Under the pieces are notes generated by a model that did not search any database, was not told where the DNA came from, and saw only the letters and a program-made list of their open reading frames with translations. The position numbers and the translations under genes are program-made. Shown one piece after another: positions 12,401 through 25,593 of a stretch of DNA of 64,000 nt (positions are counted from its first letter, which is position 1; each line of letters begins with the position of its first letter). The stretch is taken from positions 565,501 to 629,500 of the forward strand of contig JAUPFP010000046.1 of assembly GCA_036925085.1 (NCBI GenBank), given 5' to 3'. Source of the DNA: Brachycybe producta. Lineage: Eukaryota > Arthropoda > Diplopoda > Playtdesmida > Andrognathidae.

Positions 12401-15081
12401 AGAATCGATTCAAAAAAAAATGGTTGCCAACAAAAGAATCGATTCAAAAAAAAATGGCTGCCCACAAAAGAAGCGATTCAAAAAAATGGCTGCCAACAAA
12501 AGCAATTAAAAAAAATGGTTGCCAACAAGAGAAGCAATTAAAAAAAATGGTTGCCAACAAAAGAAGCGATTAAAAAAAATGGTTGCCAACAAAAGAATCG
12601 ATTCAAAAAAATGGCTGCCCACAAAAGAATCGATTCAAAAAAATGGCTGCCCGCAAAAGAATCGATTCATGAAAATGGCTGCCCACAAAAGAAGCGATTC
12701 AAAAAAATGGCTGCCAACAAAAGAAGCGATTCAAAAAAATGGCTGCCCGCAAAAGAATCGATTCAAAAAAATGGCTGCCAACAAAAGAAGCGATTCAAAA
12801 AAATGGCTGCCAACAAAAGAAGCGATTCAAAAAAATGGTTGCCCACAAAAGAAGCGATTAAAAAAAATGGTTGCCAACAAAAGAAGCGATTCAAAAAAAA
12901 TGGTTGCCAACAAAAGAAGCGATTCAAAAAAATGGTTGCCAACAAAAGAATCGATTCAAAAAAATGGCTGCCCGCAAAAGAATCGATTCATGAAAATGGC
13001 TGCCCACAAAAGAATCGATTCAAAAAATGGCTGCCAACAAAAGAAGCGATTCAAAAAAATGGCTGCCAACAAAAGCAATTAAAAAAAATGGTTGCCAACA
13101 AAAGAAGCAATTAAAAAAAATGGTTGCCAACAAAAGAATCGATTCAAAAAAATGGCTGCCCGCAAAAGAATCGATTCATGAAAATGGCTGCCCACAAAAG
13201 AATCGATTCATGAAAATGGCTGCCAACAAAAGAAGCAATTAAAAAAAATAGTTGCCAACAAAAGAAGCGATTCAAAAAAATGGTTGCCCACAAAAGAATC
13301 GATCTTTTAAAAGATCAATAAAAAATCGGTATGCCTATTTTACAGTTCTCTCTACATTGTAAAGAGAGCTGAAATACGGCTTCTAGCCTCTATGTGTGCC
13401 TCAACAAAATATTCAAAATAAGCTTTTTTTATTGAAAAAAAACTAGAAGAGTAAAAAAAAGTTATATTTGGGATTTTAATAAAAAAATACCTTTCAAAAT
13501 AAGCTTTTTATATTAATTTTTGATTGTCAAAACTTCAATAAAAAGTTTTATTTTTTTTAAAGACAATGAAAATATCCCACATGAAACTTGATTTCCTTTT
13601 TCTAGTTTCAAATATATTTTAAAATTCTAAATATTAAATAATAAAACATTTTCCTCCTCAAGTAAAATACTCCACCCCCTCCCCTATGTCCATTAAATTT
13701 TATTATTATCAATTTATTAGGTAAATTTGGACATCGCCAAATAAGATTTTGACCCTGAAACATGTTAACAAGAGAAAAAGGGTGTTAAGTAGTCAACTTC
13801 CGGTCTCATTTCCGTTACTTCGTAATATTAAATTGCTAGTCATAAAAAAAGGGTTGAAAATTTACACAAAAAAACGGACTCAGTGAACAACAACAAAAAA
13901 AAAGTGTCGCTTCAGGGTTTTATTTTAAGGCGGTGGTGACCTTGAAGAGAGGAGATAAACCGCCTTTCAAAGGATCGTAAGTGGGTTTGAATCATAGAGG
14001 GCGCTGTCTTCTTTTTTTGGCACGTGCGCGCCAACCATAATTGAAATCCGCCCACTCAGCGAGAGAGAGAGAGAGAAATGCCAAGAACTCCACCCCATTT
14101 TTTCGCTCTCACTCTTTGGATTGATGACCTCTCTAGTCTATAAATGTGTTTTTTTACCTTCAGAAGAAAAAGGAAGGAAAAAAAACCCCAGGCATTTTGC
14201 GAATACACTAGTCAGTTTGCGAAACTACATTTAATACCATAGGCATAAACAATTTCATGTGGTAAGTGATTTTATAGATTGGCTTGTTGGTAAATAGCCA
14301 TTCTACACATTGCCTAAAAATCCAGAAAAAAAACCCAGGCATTTTGCAAATACACTAGTCAGTTTGCGAAACTACATTTAATTCCATAGGCAATTTCATG
14401 TGGCTACACATAAGTGACATTTTCTAGATTGGCTTGTTGGTTCATTAGCCATTCTACACATTGCCTAAAGATTTAATACCGAAATTGCTGCGGTTTTTTT
14501 GTTAATCAAAAGATTGTCTTGGAGGCTAGAAGTTAACCATGAGTTGACCAGATTTTAGCCTCTAAAGCATTGAAAATCCTGGCTTAAAATAAAGTTAAGC
14601 TTAAAAGTTTAGCTTTGTTTAATTTTCATTTTGCGTATAAGCGCATTGTCATGAGCAGCTGATTTTTGAATTTAAAAAGTGTGTTAGAAACTAGAAGGGT
14701 AACCTCTGAATTTAATCATCTTTCAAACGTTTTTTGATGATCGATATCTTTCAAAATAAACTTTTTTGAAGAAAAATATCTCTTTACTTTAAAAAAAAGT
14801 ATTTTAAAAGATATCAACGTGAAAAATACAACTGATATGTGATTTTGAGCTACCCTTCTAGTTTATAAACGGAGAGAGTTCGAGCTGCGTTTACACTCTC
14901 CATTTAAGGAATAATGGCCGTTAGTGATTCTTCAAAATGACTGATTTTTTTTCACTTTGACTTATAAGGTAAATTATACAAAACAAAAATAAGAAAAAAA
15001 GCTCAAAATGAGACATATTTTGGCAGATTGCCAATTTAAAAACCCAACCAAGGTCTATGTAACCTTAGTCATTGTCATCCC

Positions 15082-15114
<33 letters not shown>

Positions 15115-18100
15115 CTACAAAAAACATGACGCAACCAAACCACTAATAATAATATTTCAAAACGTGTATTTTAAAAAATAACTGTTTCAAAATTCACTTT
15201 TTTCTTTCTTTCCAAATTGTAGTTATTTAAACGCCTTTCTGGGTCCATTTCGAGAGGGTCTTATTATTATTAAAATGGGACCCCCCCCCCCCCTTTCCTC
15301 CTCTGTTGTGTCGAATTTCACAGGCAGTTAGAAATCGGGGAGAACTTCAGTTGGCTCCGCCCTTGTTATGACGAACGGCAACTTATAATTGGTTGGTTAT
15401 GTAGTCTGACGTCACATACTCCGCCCCTTTTCAACGTCGAACCACACAACAAACCAATTACCAGTTGAAATTTTCACCGAGTAAAATTTTTCACCACAGT
15501 GGAAACAAGGCCTTAAAACGACTAAAATAAACGAATTAATAAAAAAATTGATGCATGTCCTGAAAGGAGCTCCGTAGAGACCTGAGTTGAACTACCTCTA
15601 TATATGTTTGAAAGTAACTTCTGAAGCAAATAAGTTGAACTTCACACAGGTGCAAATATTTCAGAATCGAATTTATCTTCTTTTTTTTTCTGCACTTGGG
15701 TTTTAACCTTGAGTTTTTAGCAACTGAAATTTTTTTTGTAAACTTCTTTCTCTCTTTCTGTGTATTTTGTATGAGTTTCAGTCTCTCAAGGTTGTTTTAT
15801 TATTATTCGTGTATTAAACACACACTTCAACAAACAAGACATTAAATTTATATGAAAAGAGAGAGAAAAAAAGAGATTAATTTCTCTCTTTTTCATATCT
15901 TTTTTTTTCCATTTCATTTCATTTATTTTCTCTCTCTCTCTCTCTCTCTGCTCCTTTCACTTCAGGTGATTCTTCTTCTTTTCAGGTGATTGATTAGTTT
16001 ATTGACACAATTGAGGTCAATAGTCGCAGCAGCCATTTTTGTTCAACCTAACAACAGTGGGTCACTGGGTCAACCCCCCCTTTTTCCATCTCTGAAATCC
16101 ACACTTGGAAGACCTTTCAAGAGTGGAAAAAACACAGGTAGTTAGAAATAGGGGAGAACTTCAGTTGGCTCCGCCCTTGTTATGACGACCGGCAACTTCT
16201 AATTGGCTGGTTATGTAGCCTGACGTTGAAAAGGGCGGAGCATGTGACGTCAGACTACATAACCAACCAATTAGAAGTTGCCGGTCGTCATAAAAAGGGC
16301 GGAGCCAACTGAAGTTCTCCCCTATTTCTAACTACCTGTGTCAAAATAACCTTAATTCTGCATTTCATAAGAGCAAAACACAGAAGAAATTGAAAGTGTT
16401 TTAGAAACTAGAAGGGTAAAAATGAAATTAAACTGGTTTTAAAATCTCGGAAGTCTTGTATATTATGTGTATTTCAAAAGAACAAAATTGAGAAAAGAAA
16501 AAGTGATTTAGAAACTAGAAGGGTAAATCACTTAAACTAGGTTGGTTTTCATGTTGATATATTTCAAAATAAGCTTTTTTTGTGTTAGTTTATTATTGCA
16601 AAGGACAGGAAATTTCAAAGTTTTTAAACATTATATCAGAAAAAACAAGAACTTATGAACCGATTCATTTTACTCTTCTAGTTCTTAAGAACATTTTCAT
16701 ATTTTTGATATCTTTCAAAATAAGCTTTATATGTAAACAATTCAAACTGACATAAAAAGCTTATTTTGAAAGATATCAATCATTGAAAATACAGGTCTTT
16801 AAATGATTGAGCTACTAAACTACCCTTCTAGTTTCTAAAACACTTTCTAGTTTCTCTTAACGTTTCTCTTGAAGAACAGAAATAACCAGAATTTCAAAAA
16901 CCACCTTAAAATAAATTAAAAAGTGTTTTAGAAACTAGAAGGGTTACTAAATCATCTTTAAATCATCCTTAAATGATATATAACTACCCTTCTAGTTTCT
17001 AAAACACTTTCTAGTTTCTTTCTTCTCTGAAAAAGACACAGAATAAACGAGGTTTTTTTGTTCTATTTTCATTGGTTCTTTTTTTGCATATTTTTTTCTA
17101 AATTAAGTTTTAGCCTAACAGACCTTAAAAATGGTTGAAAATATCACCGTCTATTTTTGGATTATTCAAAGCCAATGATCCCCACATATCTTGTTTCCCC
17201 CTCCCCTTCCCCTCCCCCTCCCTTAGGGCACTTAATCCCCTTCTTAGCCCTTTCAACCACACCCCCCTTATGGTGGTTCTTGTGACGTCAACAATCTTGA
17301 AATCGAGAGAAATGTTTGATGTATTTTTCCAATTCTATCAATTTTTTTTTTAACTTTTCCCACTGAAATAGTTTAAAATGAAATATCTCCATAGGACACA
17401 ATTAAAGGGAGTTGCCTTTTAGTTAATATTATTTCAACATCCAATTATGTGTTGTTGTAGCGTGTTAAATCTAATATGTTCGTGTTTCATCTTCATTTAA
17501 TTAACATCCTAACTAATAAATTATTTAATTAAATAGAAAAATCCCCCAAAAAACCATTTTTTTTTCTGAATAATTTCATAATTTCAGTCATTATTCCGGC
17601 AACAATAAGAATGAGATCCTGGTTCACACATACGTAAAAAAAAAGACCAGAAAAGTCGAAATAGATAATTTAAAAAATCCAAAATAGTTTCAGGTTTTAT
17701 TTCTGCTTTCTGTCGCGTACAACATTACAGCAGAAAACATTTCAAGGTCCCGTTTGTCTTTATTTATAAAAAATAAAGAGGAGGAGCCATAAAGAATGAT
17801 GGGTATTAAAGGACGCCTTTCTATTGGCTGATAGAATGTAATTCTGCTTGGCAGAATTCACTTTTTCTGCCAGACTTTTCAGCCAAATTGAGTGGAATTA
17901 TTCAGATTTAGATAAAAATTCCTTTTTCAGTTGACTTTTTCTGCATGTGTGTCACCTTTACTGTGACTGATTTTTCAATCAGTCATTCTGTAAAATCACT
18001 TGTCATTTTGCAGAACCACCAATTTGTTTTAGTCAATTTGCAGAATTCTTTTTATGACATTTTTGTTGCATTTTAGAGGGGTTGATGATAAAAGTGAAAG

Positions 18101-21100
18101 CACCCTCTAGCGGTGGGGAAAAAAAAATCACATTTTGTTTTGAGTGACAGAACCTTGTTAGAGGATAGAATTCAGAGAGAGAACTTGAACAAGTCTTATA
18201 CCTCTTGTACTCACACATGAGTTAAATGAATTCAAATTAAATGTGTTTAGGTGTGAATTATACGGAATCCAGTTAAGGACACGAACCAAATAAAAATTAA
18301 CTTTCTTATTAATATTTTAAATTGAAATTTACTAAATCAATATTTTGTCAATAGTTTATATATTATTATTTAAGTATTAACTCAATATTTTGAGATTATT
18401 AAATGAATAAATTGAATTCAACATATTGTTTGTTTGTCCTTCACGGGGCTCTGTAGAACACGTTTATTATTTAAATGCATTTAAATTATCAGCTGTGTGT
18501 TGTACTAGGTATTATTCAGTATTAACTGAAACACAAAATGTAATTTTATTTTTGAAGTTTGCTGAATAAAGTGAGTGCGCCCTCTAGCGGTGGTAGTAAT
18601 GTGAGCTGAAAGAGGATTAGAAAAGGGGGGGGGGAGCACAAATCCTATCTTAAAATTCTAAAAAGAGATTTTTCAGTTTGGAATTCACTTGGATTTCATC
18701 CAGAAAAACCGTTTTTCTTCTTTTTTGTAAATAAAAATTACAAACTTGACTTTGAGAAAAATTTTCGGAATATTTTTGTTGTAAAATTCCAATTAAAAAA
18801 CTGAGAACAAGTTCAATGTCTACAATTTTCAACACAATTTCAAAGTGTAGGTCAATTTTTTCTCTCTAACTGACCTACTAATGGAGAGAGAGAGAGAGAG
18901 ATCGAGAGGGGGGCTTCTCAAAAAGGCCCCCTCGTCCCACTGAGAGATAAGACTAGAAGGGTCACTGGACTTCACCTCATAAAGATAGATAGAGAAAGAG
19001 AGAGGTCAGTGACATACTTTTTAATAATAACAACAACAACAACTAACAAAATGGGAAACATGAAAAATAAAACCATCCTAATTGTGATAAGTAGGTTAAT
19101 TAATAGGTAAGTTCTTCTTCTTCTTCCGAGTGGACCAAATGTGAACCGAAATTTCGTCCCTTTTTTTTAGTGTATTATTTTTGACCCACATTTGTACATT
19201 TTTTTTTTGTATTATTCGAACTCATTTTCAGTGTCAGTGTCAAATACACAAAAAAAATGTTATAAATTATACAATAGTTTAAATTATAAATAGGACACAG
19301 CGGTTATTTGAGAAAAAACAAAACGAATTCCACATAATTATTGTGTGGTTTCCGGAAATCCGGAAATATAAAACATAATTTCAACTAGAAATTATAATTA
19401 AAATGAAAGAATCGTCGTATTTCTGAATCGATTCATTCGATGTGACACGTTTACTCTTCTAGTTTTTTAAACACTTTTTTTAATTTCTTGTTAAGATGGT
19501 TTTTTTTATAAAGTGTAAAAATGGCGTCGCCTCTCGAACTCGTGATTATTTTTCTGTCTTTCAGGGTGCAAAAATGAAGAGAAACTTGAATATGTTTTAA
19601 GAAACTAGAAAGGGTAACTCAATCACTTATAGGTGTTTTCATGGTTGATATCTTTCAAAATAAACTTTTTATGTCAGTTTGAAAACGAACCAACTTTAGG
19701 TCAGTATTTATAAAAAGCTTATTTTGAGCTTAAGTGATTGCACTACCCTTCTAGTTTTTAAAACATTTAAGTTTTTTCTTCATTTTGTACTTGAAAAGAT
19801 AAAAAAAACCATCTTAAGGTGGTTTTAAATTTATAAACTAGAAGGGTAGTTCAATCACTTTAAACGGTTTTTTCATTGTAAGTTTAAAATAATCTTTTAA
19901 AATAAACTTTTTTCATTGTAAGTTTAAGATAATCTTTTAAAATCAACTTTTTTCATTGTAAGTTTAAGATAATCTTTTAAAATCAACTTTTTTCATTGTA
20001 AGTTTAAGATAATCTTTTAAAATAAACTTTTTTCATTAAAAACAATGAAAAAAGTTTATTTTAAAAGATTATCTTAAACTTACAATGCAAAAAGTTTAGT
20101 TTCTAAAACGTTTATTTTGAAAGATATCAACAACATGAATGAAAATACTATTAAGTGATTGAGCTTATTTACTCTTCTAGTTTTTTTCTCTCCCCATTTT
20201 GCATCTGTTTAGAAAGAACCTTAAAGGTTCAAGTTCAAAGTTTCTCTTTCTTGAATTTAGACCTTAATTGAGAGAATGAAAGAGAGATTTTCTCTTTCTC
20301 TCTGTCTATCCCACCCACATTGACTTTAAATGTCATGTTTTCTTCTTTCAATTGATTAGGTTTTTCTATTATGAACGTGAAAATCCAATCAACCTGATTT
20401 CTAGTTCACCTTGAACAGGTATAAACACCCTCCCTCCCCCCACCCCTTTACCAACTTAATCTCTTGTCTTATCGAAAAGATAGAAAGAGAGAGAAAGTTA
20501 TTAGTGGTTAGAAGGTTTGGTGGGCCAACTAGGGCCACCAAATGGGCCACACACATCTAACAAAAATAAGTTTGGCTTCAAATTTTAAAACAAAACTATT
20601 TCTGGTGTTGAGAACTCCAAGGTTGAAATTAAACTTAAAAAGAGACAATTATTCAATTAATTTCTTTTTTTTTTTCTGCTGGAAAAAACTGAAAACAGAA
20701 AACTTTTTGTGTTTCTTCCATTTTAAACTTTTTTTTACCTTGAGATTTTTCAAAGGGAGTTTTTTTTTCCGGATTAGAGTTAAAATAACTGCAAAAGATA
20801 AGAATAGCGAAAAATGCAGGCGATTTTTCTTTTTTTCCACTTTATAAAAATTATTCTAAGGCCGGGTGCAAATTAGGGAATCAAATGCAGCGGTGGCGCT
20901 AGTGTAGTGTTACCAGCAAACATCGGGGAGAACTTCAGTTGGCTCCGTCCTTGTTATGACGAACGGCAACTTCTAATTGGTTTTTGTTGTGTGGTTCGAC
21001 GTTGAAAAGGGCGGAGCATGTGACGTCAGACTACATATCCAACCAATTAGAAGTTGCCGGTCGTCATAAAAAAGGGCGGAGCCAACTGAAGTTTTCACCT

Positions 21101-24100
21101 ATTTCTAAACTGCCTGTCAGCAGCAACAGTTGCTGAAGATTGTTGCTGGTTTGCATTGCTTGCATTGTTGCCTAATTTGCGCTTCGCCTAAAGCCCCCCT
21201 TATCACACTAGCAACTTTTGATAAAACTTTGATGCAATAAAACTTGCAATGTGACATGCAACTTATTTGTTTATAGCTGTGAAACAACAATGCAACTTGA
21301 TAAAACTTTCTTTTCAACTAGTTTTGAGACTCAAGTCTCCCCTTGTGTTCAACTTCTGAGAGACCTTTTTTTATGAAACTTTCTGACAAACAAATGCATT
21401 TCCGGTTTATGAAACTGATCATAATGGCTTCTCCACAAATGTGAACAAACAAAATAAGTTTTGAAAACTTGAGTTGTAAAACTAGTTTCATGTGTGATAT
21501 AAGAAGTTTCTTACAAAGTTCTAGTTGCAAGTCACATCACAAGTTGCACAGTGTGATGGAGGCTTAAACTTACAGAAACAACTTTGAGGAGAAATTTAAA
21601 AGTTTGTTAGAAACTAGAAATGGTAACTGAATCCCCCCCCCCCCCACACACAACAGTATTTTCATGTTGTTGATATCTTTCAAAATAAACTTTATAAATA
21701 AACATTAAAAACAACAATATCGTTTGTTTGATGTTGAATCATTTTCAAACTGACATAAAATGTTTATTTTAAAAGATATCAAACATGAAAAATACTCTTG
21801 TTTAAAAGTGATCTAGTTACCCTTCTAGTTTCTAAAACACTTTCAAAAATAGTTCTTAATTTTCCTTTCCTCAAAGATAGAATTATAACCAGACTTCGAG
21901 GAGGAGTTTTTTTTACATTTTTTTGAATGCAAGTAGATCATTATGTAGCCTTTAGATGGCGCCACTAGCCCTCCGTCCATAGTAATGCACTGCTGACACC
22001 CTTCAACTCTATGACTTCCCTTCCTTTTTTTTTGCACGTGGCAAACTTTTAATTGCGTCATCGCTATTTCTTCTACACGTGCTGTCTTCAATTATATTGT
22101 GTTCTGGGTTTAAGTTTGTCCACGTGCTCTGATAATTAAGGTTGTTTTGGACGCACTTTTAAGAGGCTAAAAGGGTGCATTCGATTTCAACTAATTGGCG
22201 ACGAGTGTAGTTGGCCACCCCCATTGGAAGGTTGCAGGCGCCATCTACCTTTTTCTCTATGGAGCCTCCTCTTAAATTTCATCTTATAAGTAAATAAAAA
22301 AAAGATGAGGCCGGCAGAGGGCGCTGCTTTCTTTTTCTAATGGGTGTGTGTTGTTCTCTCGTTGTTTTCCGATGTAAATTGCTAATCAAATGTGGGATAT
22401 AAAATAAAATATATTACAACATAATAAAAATAAATAAAACCGAACTTTTAAATTGACATTTTTTTTTAAACTCTTGAATGTTGATGTTGAAACACAGGTG
22501 AAAACACCTTAAATGGCATTTTAAATACACATTTCACTCGACTAAACAACAACAAAAAAATAAGCTATTTCTCTCTCTCTCTCTCCATCTCTTTCTACAA
22601 ATAACACAAAAATAAGATGGAGAGAATGAAAGATAGAGGGCCCCAACCCCCACCTCCGGGCCCCCTCCCCTCCTCCTCCAATATATCACCAAAACATTTC
22701 AATTTGAGAAGTTTCTCACGGTTGTTTACGTCATAATTTATAATAAAGCATTGAAGAAGAAGAAGAAGAAAAAAAAGCCGAAAACAAATTTTTAAAAAGG
22801 TGGGTGGGTGCCGCCGCCGCCGCCGCCATTTCACACCAAAAAACAACATAACAATGAATAATAAAATAATATCATCATCATCATCATCGTCACCTTTTCA
22901 TTATTCTTGTTGAATAGTAACCGAGTACAAACACGTGCGTCGCACGTGCAACGAGAACAAGGAAGGAGGAGGAGGAGGAGGAGGAGGAGGTTAAAAGGAG
23001 GGGGAGAGAGGGAGAATTTGTGACACGTGATAAGGAAAAACGTGACGTCATTTTGCTTTTCCTTATTCTGTCTTTCAGGTGTTGTGACAGAAATTAAGGT
23101 TGAAAATTTTCTAGAAAACTAGAAAGGTGTAACTTCAATAATCAAATTAACGAGGGTATTTTTCATGTTAATGATATTTTTCAAAATGAACTTTTATTAA
23201 AAAATATTATTTTTAAAAAAAAAGCACATCATGAAAATGGATGGGCCCTTAAGTAATTGAGTTACCCTTCTAGTTTTTAAAACCACGTTCAAGTTTTTCT
23301 CTTTTATTTCACACATTAAATTAAGGGTATTTTAATATAAGGGTAATTTATTATAAAGACTAGAAGAGTAAAAAGCGATGATGTATCAGTTGTTTTCATT
23401 TCAATATTTTTTAAAATAAACTTTTTATGAGTTTTTCGTCGAAGTGAAAAACGTAAATTATCTTATTTTAAAATATCATAATTGTCTTAAATTACGGTAT
23501 TTTAAAATAGACGATTTTCAACATTTTGCACTTCGAATTTTCTAAAAAATAACGAATCATGAATTTACTTTTTACTTAATTTTCGTTTTAAATTACTGTT
23601 GTGGATCTTAAGGATGATTAAGTAAACAGTGTTGCCAATTTTTCCGCACTTCGTTAATCGGTGTAATTTGGCAACACTGTTAAGAATGTGGGGGTGTTTT
23701 TGATATATTTTTTTTTAATATTTTAATACAAGTATAATTTATTAATATTTTTTGGAGGTCAAATTATGTTAAAATGAAGGTTAAAGGAAAGAAAAAAATT
23801 AAAAATTCAAAAAAGTGACTTTAAATGGAATAAGAAAAAGTTTAAAATAAAACATTTATATTATAAAAGGTGTTTTTTTTATTCTCCTCTTCTGTAATTG
23901 GAGGAAAAAGCTTTTTTTTTTAAACAAAAAACAATGGACTCATCAATTAAAAGTGTGATCTACATTAATTATCTCCTGTCGCTAGAGGGCGCTGCTTCTT
24001 TTGCGCCCTGAGGTCTTAAAACTCCATAATCTAGTTTCTTAATCAGATTTTTTTTTAAAAAAAGCGACTACTTTTCAAGGTTGATGCATTAAGCGTATTT

Positions 24101-25555
24101 TATAAATGTGCAACAAGAAGAAGAAGAAAAATGCCGAATGATTCGTCATGGCGTGACCAGAGGGCGTGACGATAATTATTACATTACAACAATGTAATAA
24201 CAATAACAACCAAGAATGCGTTAGATCGTGATATGACGTCATCAGTTACTACAGGACTGGTTCTCATATAATAAAGGAAATGCAAGGTTACCCTTTTTCT
24301 CTCAACTGCGCATGTGTACTGAATACCAATCGGAAGTCACTTCGACAACCTGCATATGCAGCGCATGCGCAGCAGAATGCTCCCCCCCTCTTTGCATTAC
24401 TTTTACTTTAAAATGTAGATGGCGCCACTTAAACTCAATTTTTCAGGTGTAAAATCTTAGAAACTAGAAGAGTAACTCAATCTCTTAAAGTGTCTTATTT
24501 TTCATATTGATATCGTTCAAAATAAGCTTTTTATGCTTTATTTTGAAATATATCAACATGGAAATACCCTTCTAGTTTCTAAAACACATTCAAATTTCTC
24601 ATAATTTTGCTTCAGAAATGGAATATGAGTATCGTATGATAGTCATATCTAGGCTCAGAACTTTCTAACAGTCACAAAATCAATTTATGACACATACTGA
24701 CATATGACTGCCATTCTTCCAGTGTACAACTTAATTATGACAAGTCCTAAAAATAATAGCGTATAAGCAATGGCATCATAAGGTATGACTGTCACAATTT
24801 TATGACTTTTTTTTCGTATTGAGACGGCCAACTGTTCATCATTTCTACTATTGTAGTGTGAACTGGGCCTAATGATTGATTTTTGTGTGGCTCGCGTGCC
24901 ACTCGCATTTCTCTCTTTCCATCTATCATAATCTCATATCTCTTATGATAGAATTTAAGAGAAGCGATAACAAGTGTCAATAATACCACAGAATGAGTGA
25001 AAGAAAAGACATTGAATTTTAAATGATAACAAGCCATAAATAAACACATTCACATATTTTTATCACAGGACAGTCACACTTTTTTTTTTTAAGTTGAGAA
25101 ATGTAAACAAGTTTAAATAGAGGGGCACGGGCCCCCTCTTATATTAAACTTATGGACAACAAAATAACTCATTGTTGTATAATAAGAAGAGTGAAAAAAG
25201 TAGCACAAAGATTTCAACAGGCAGTTAGAAATCGGGGAGAACTACAGTTGGCTCCGCCCTTGTTATGACGATCGGCAACTTCTAATTGGTTTGTTGTATG
25301 GTTCGACGTTGAAAAGGGGCGGAGCATGTGACGTCAGACTACATAACAAACCAATTAGAAGTTTCCGGTCGTCATAACAAGGGCGGAGCCAACTGTAGTT
25401 CATCCCGATTTCTAACTGCCTGTAACATTTCACTTTTCAAACAAAAGAAAAACGACTCATCATAAGGTTGTTGTAATGAGAGTCATTTGACTAAAAATGG
25501 CCCACCCACACACCATTTTATGTTATTTGCCCTCCTTTCTCGCTCTCTCTTTCTG

Positions 25556-25593
<38 letters not shown>

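Noticed and set aside
12359-13242. Lysine-rich open frames in the ~32-bp array
   Set aside because: By-product of the A-rich tandem unit; frames shift with A-tract length and have no unique sequence.
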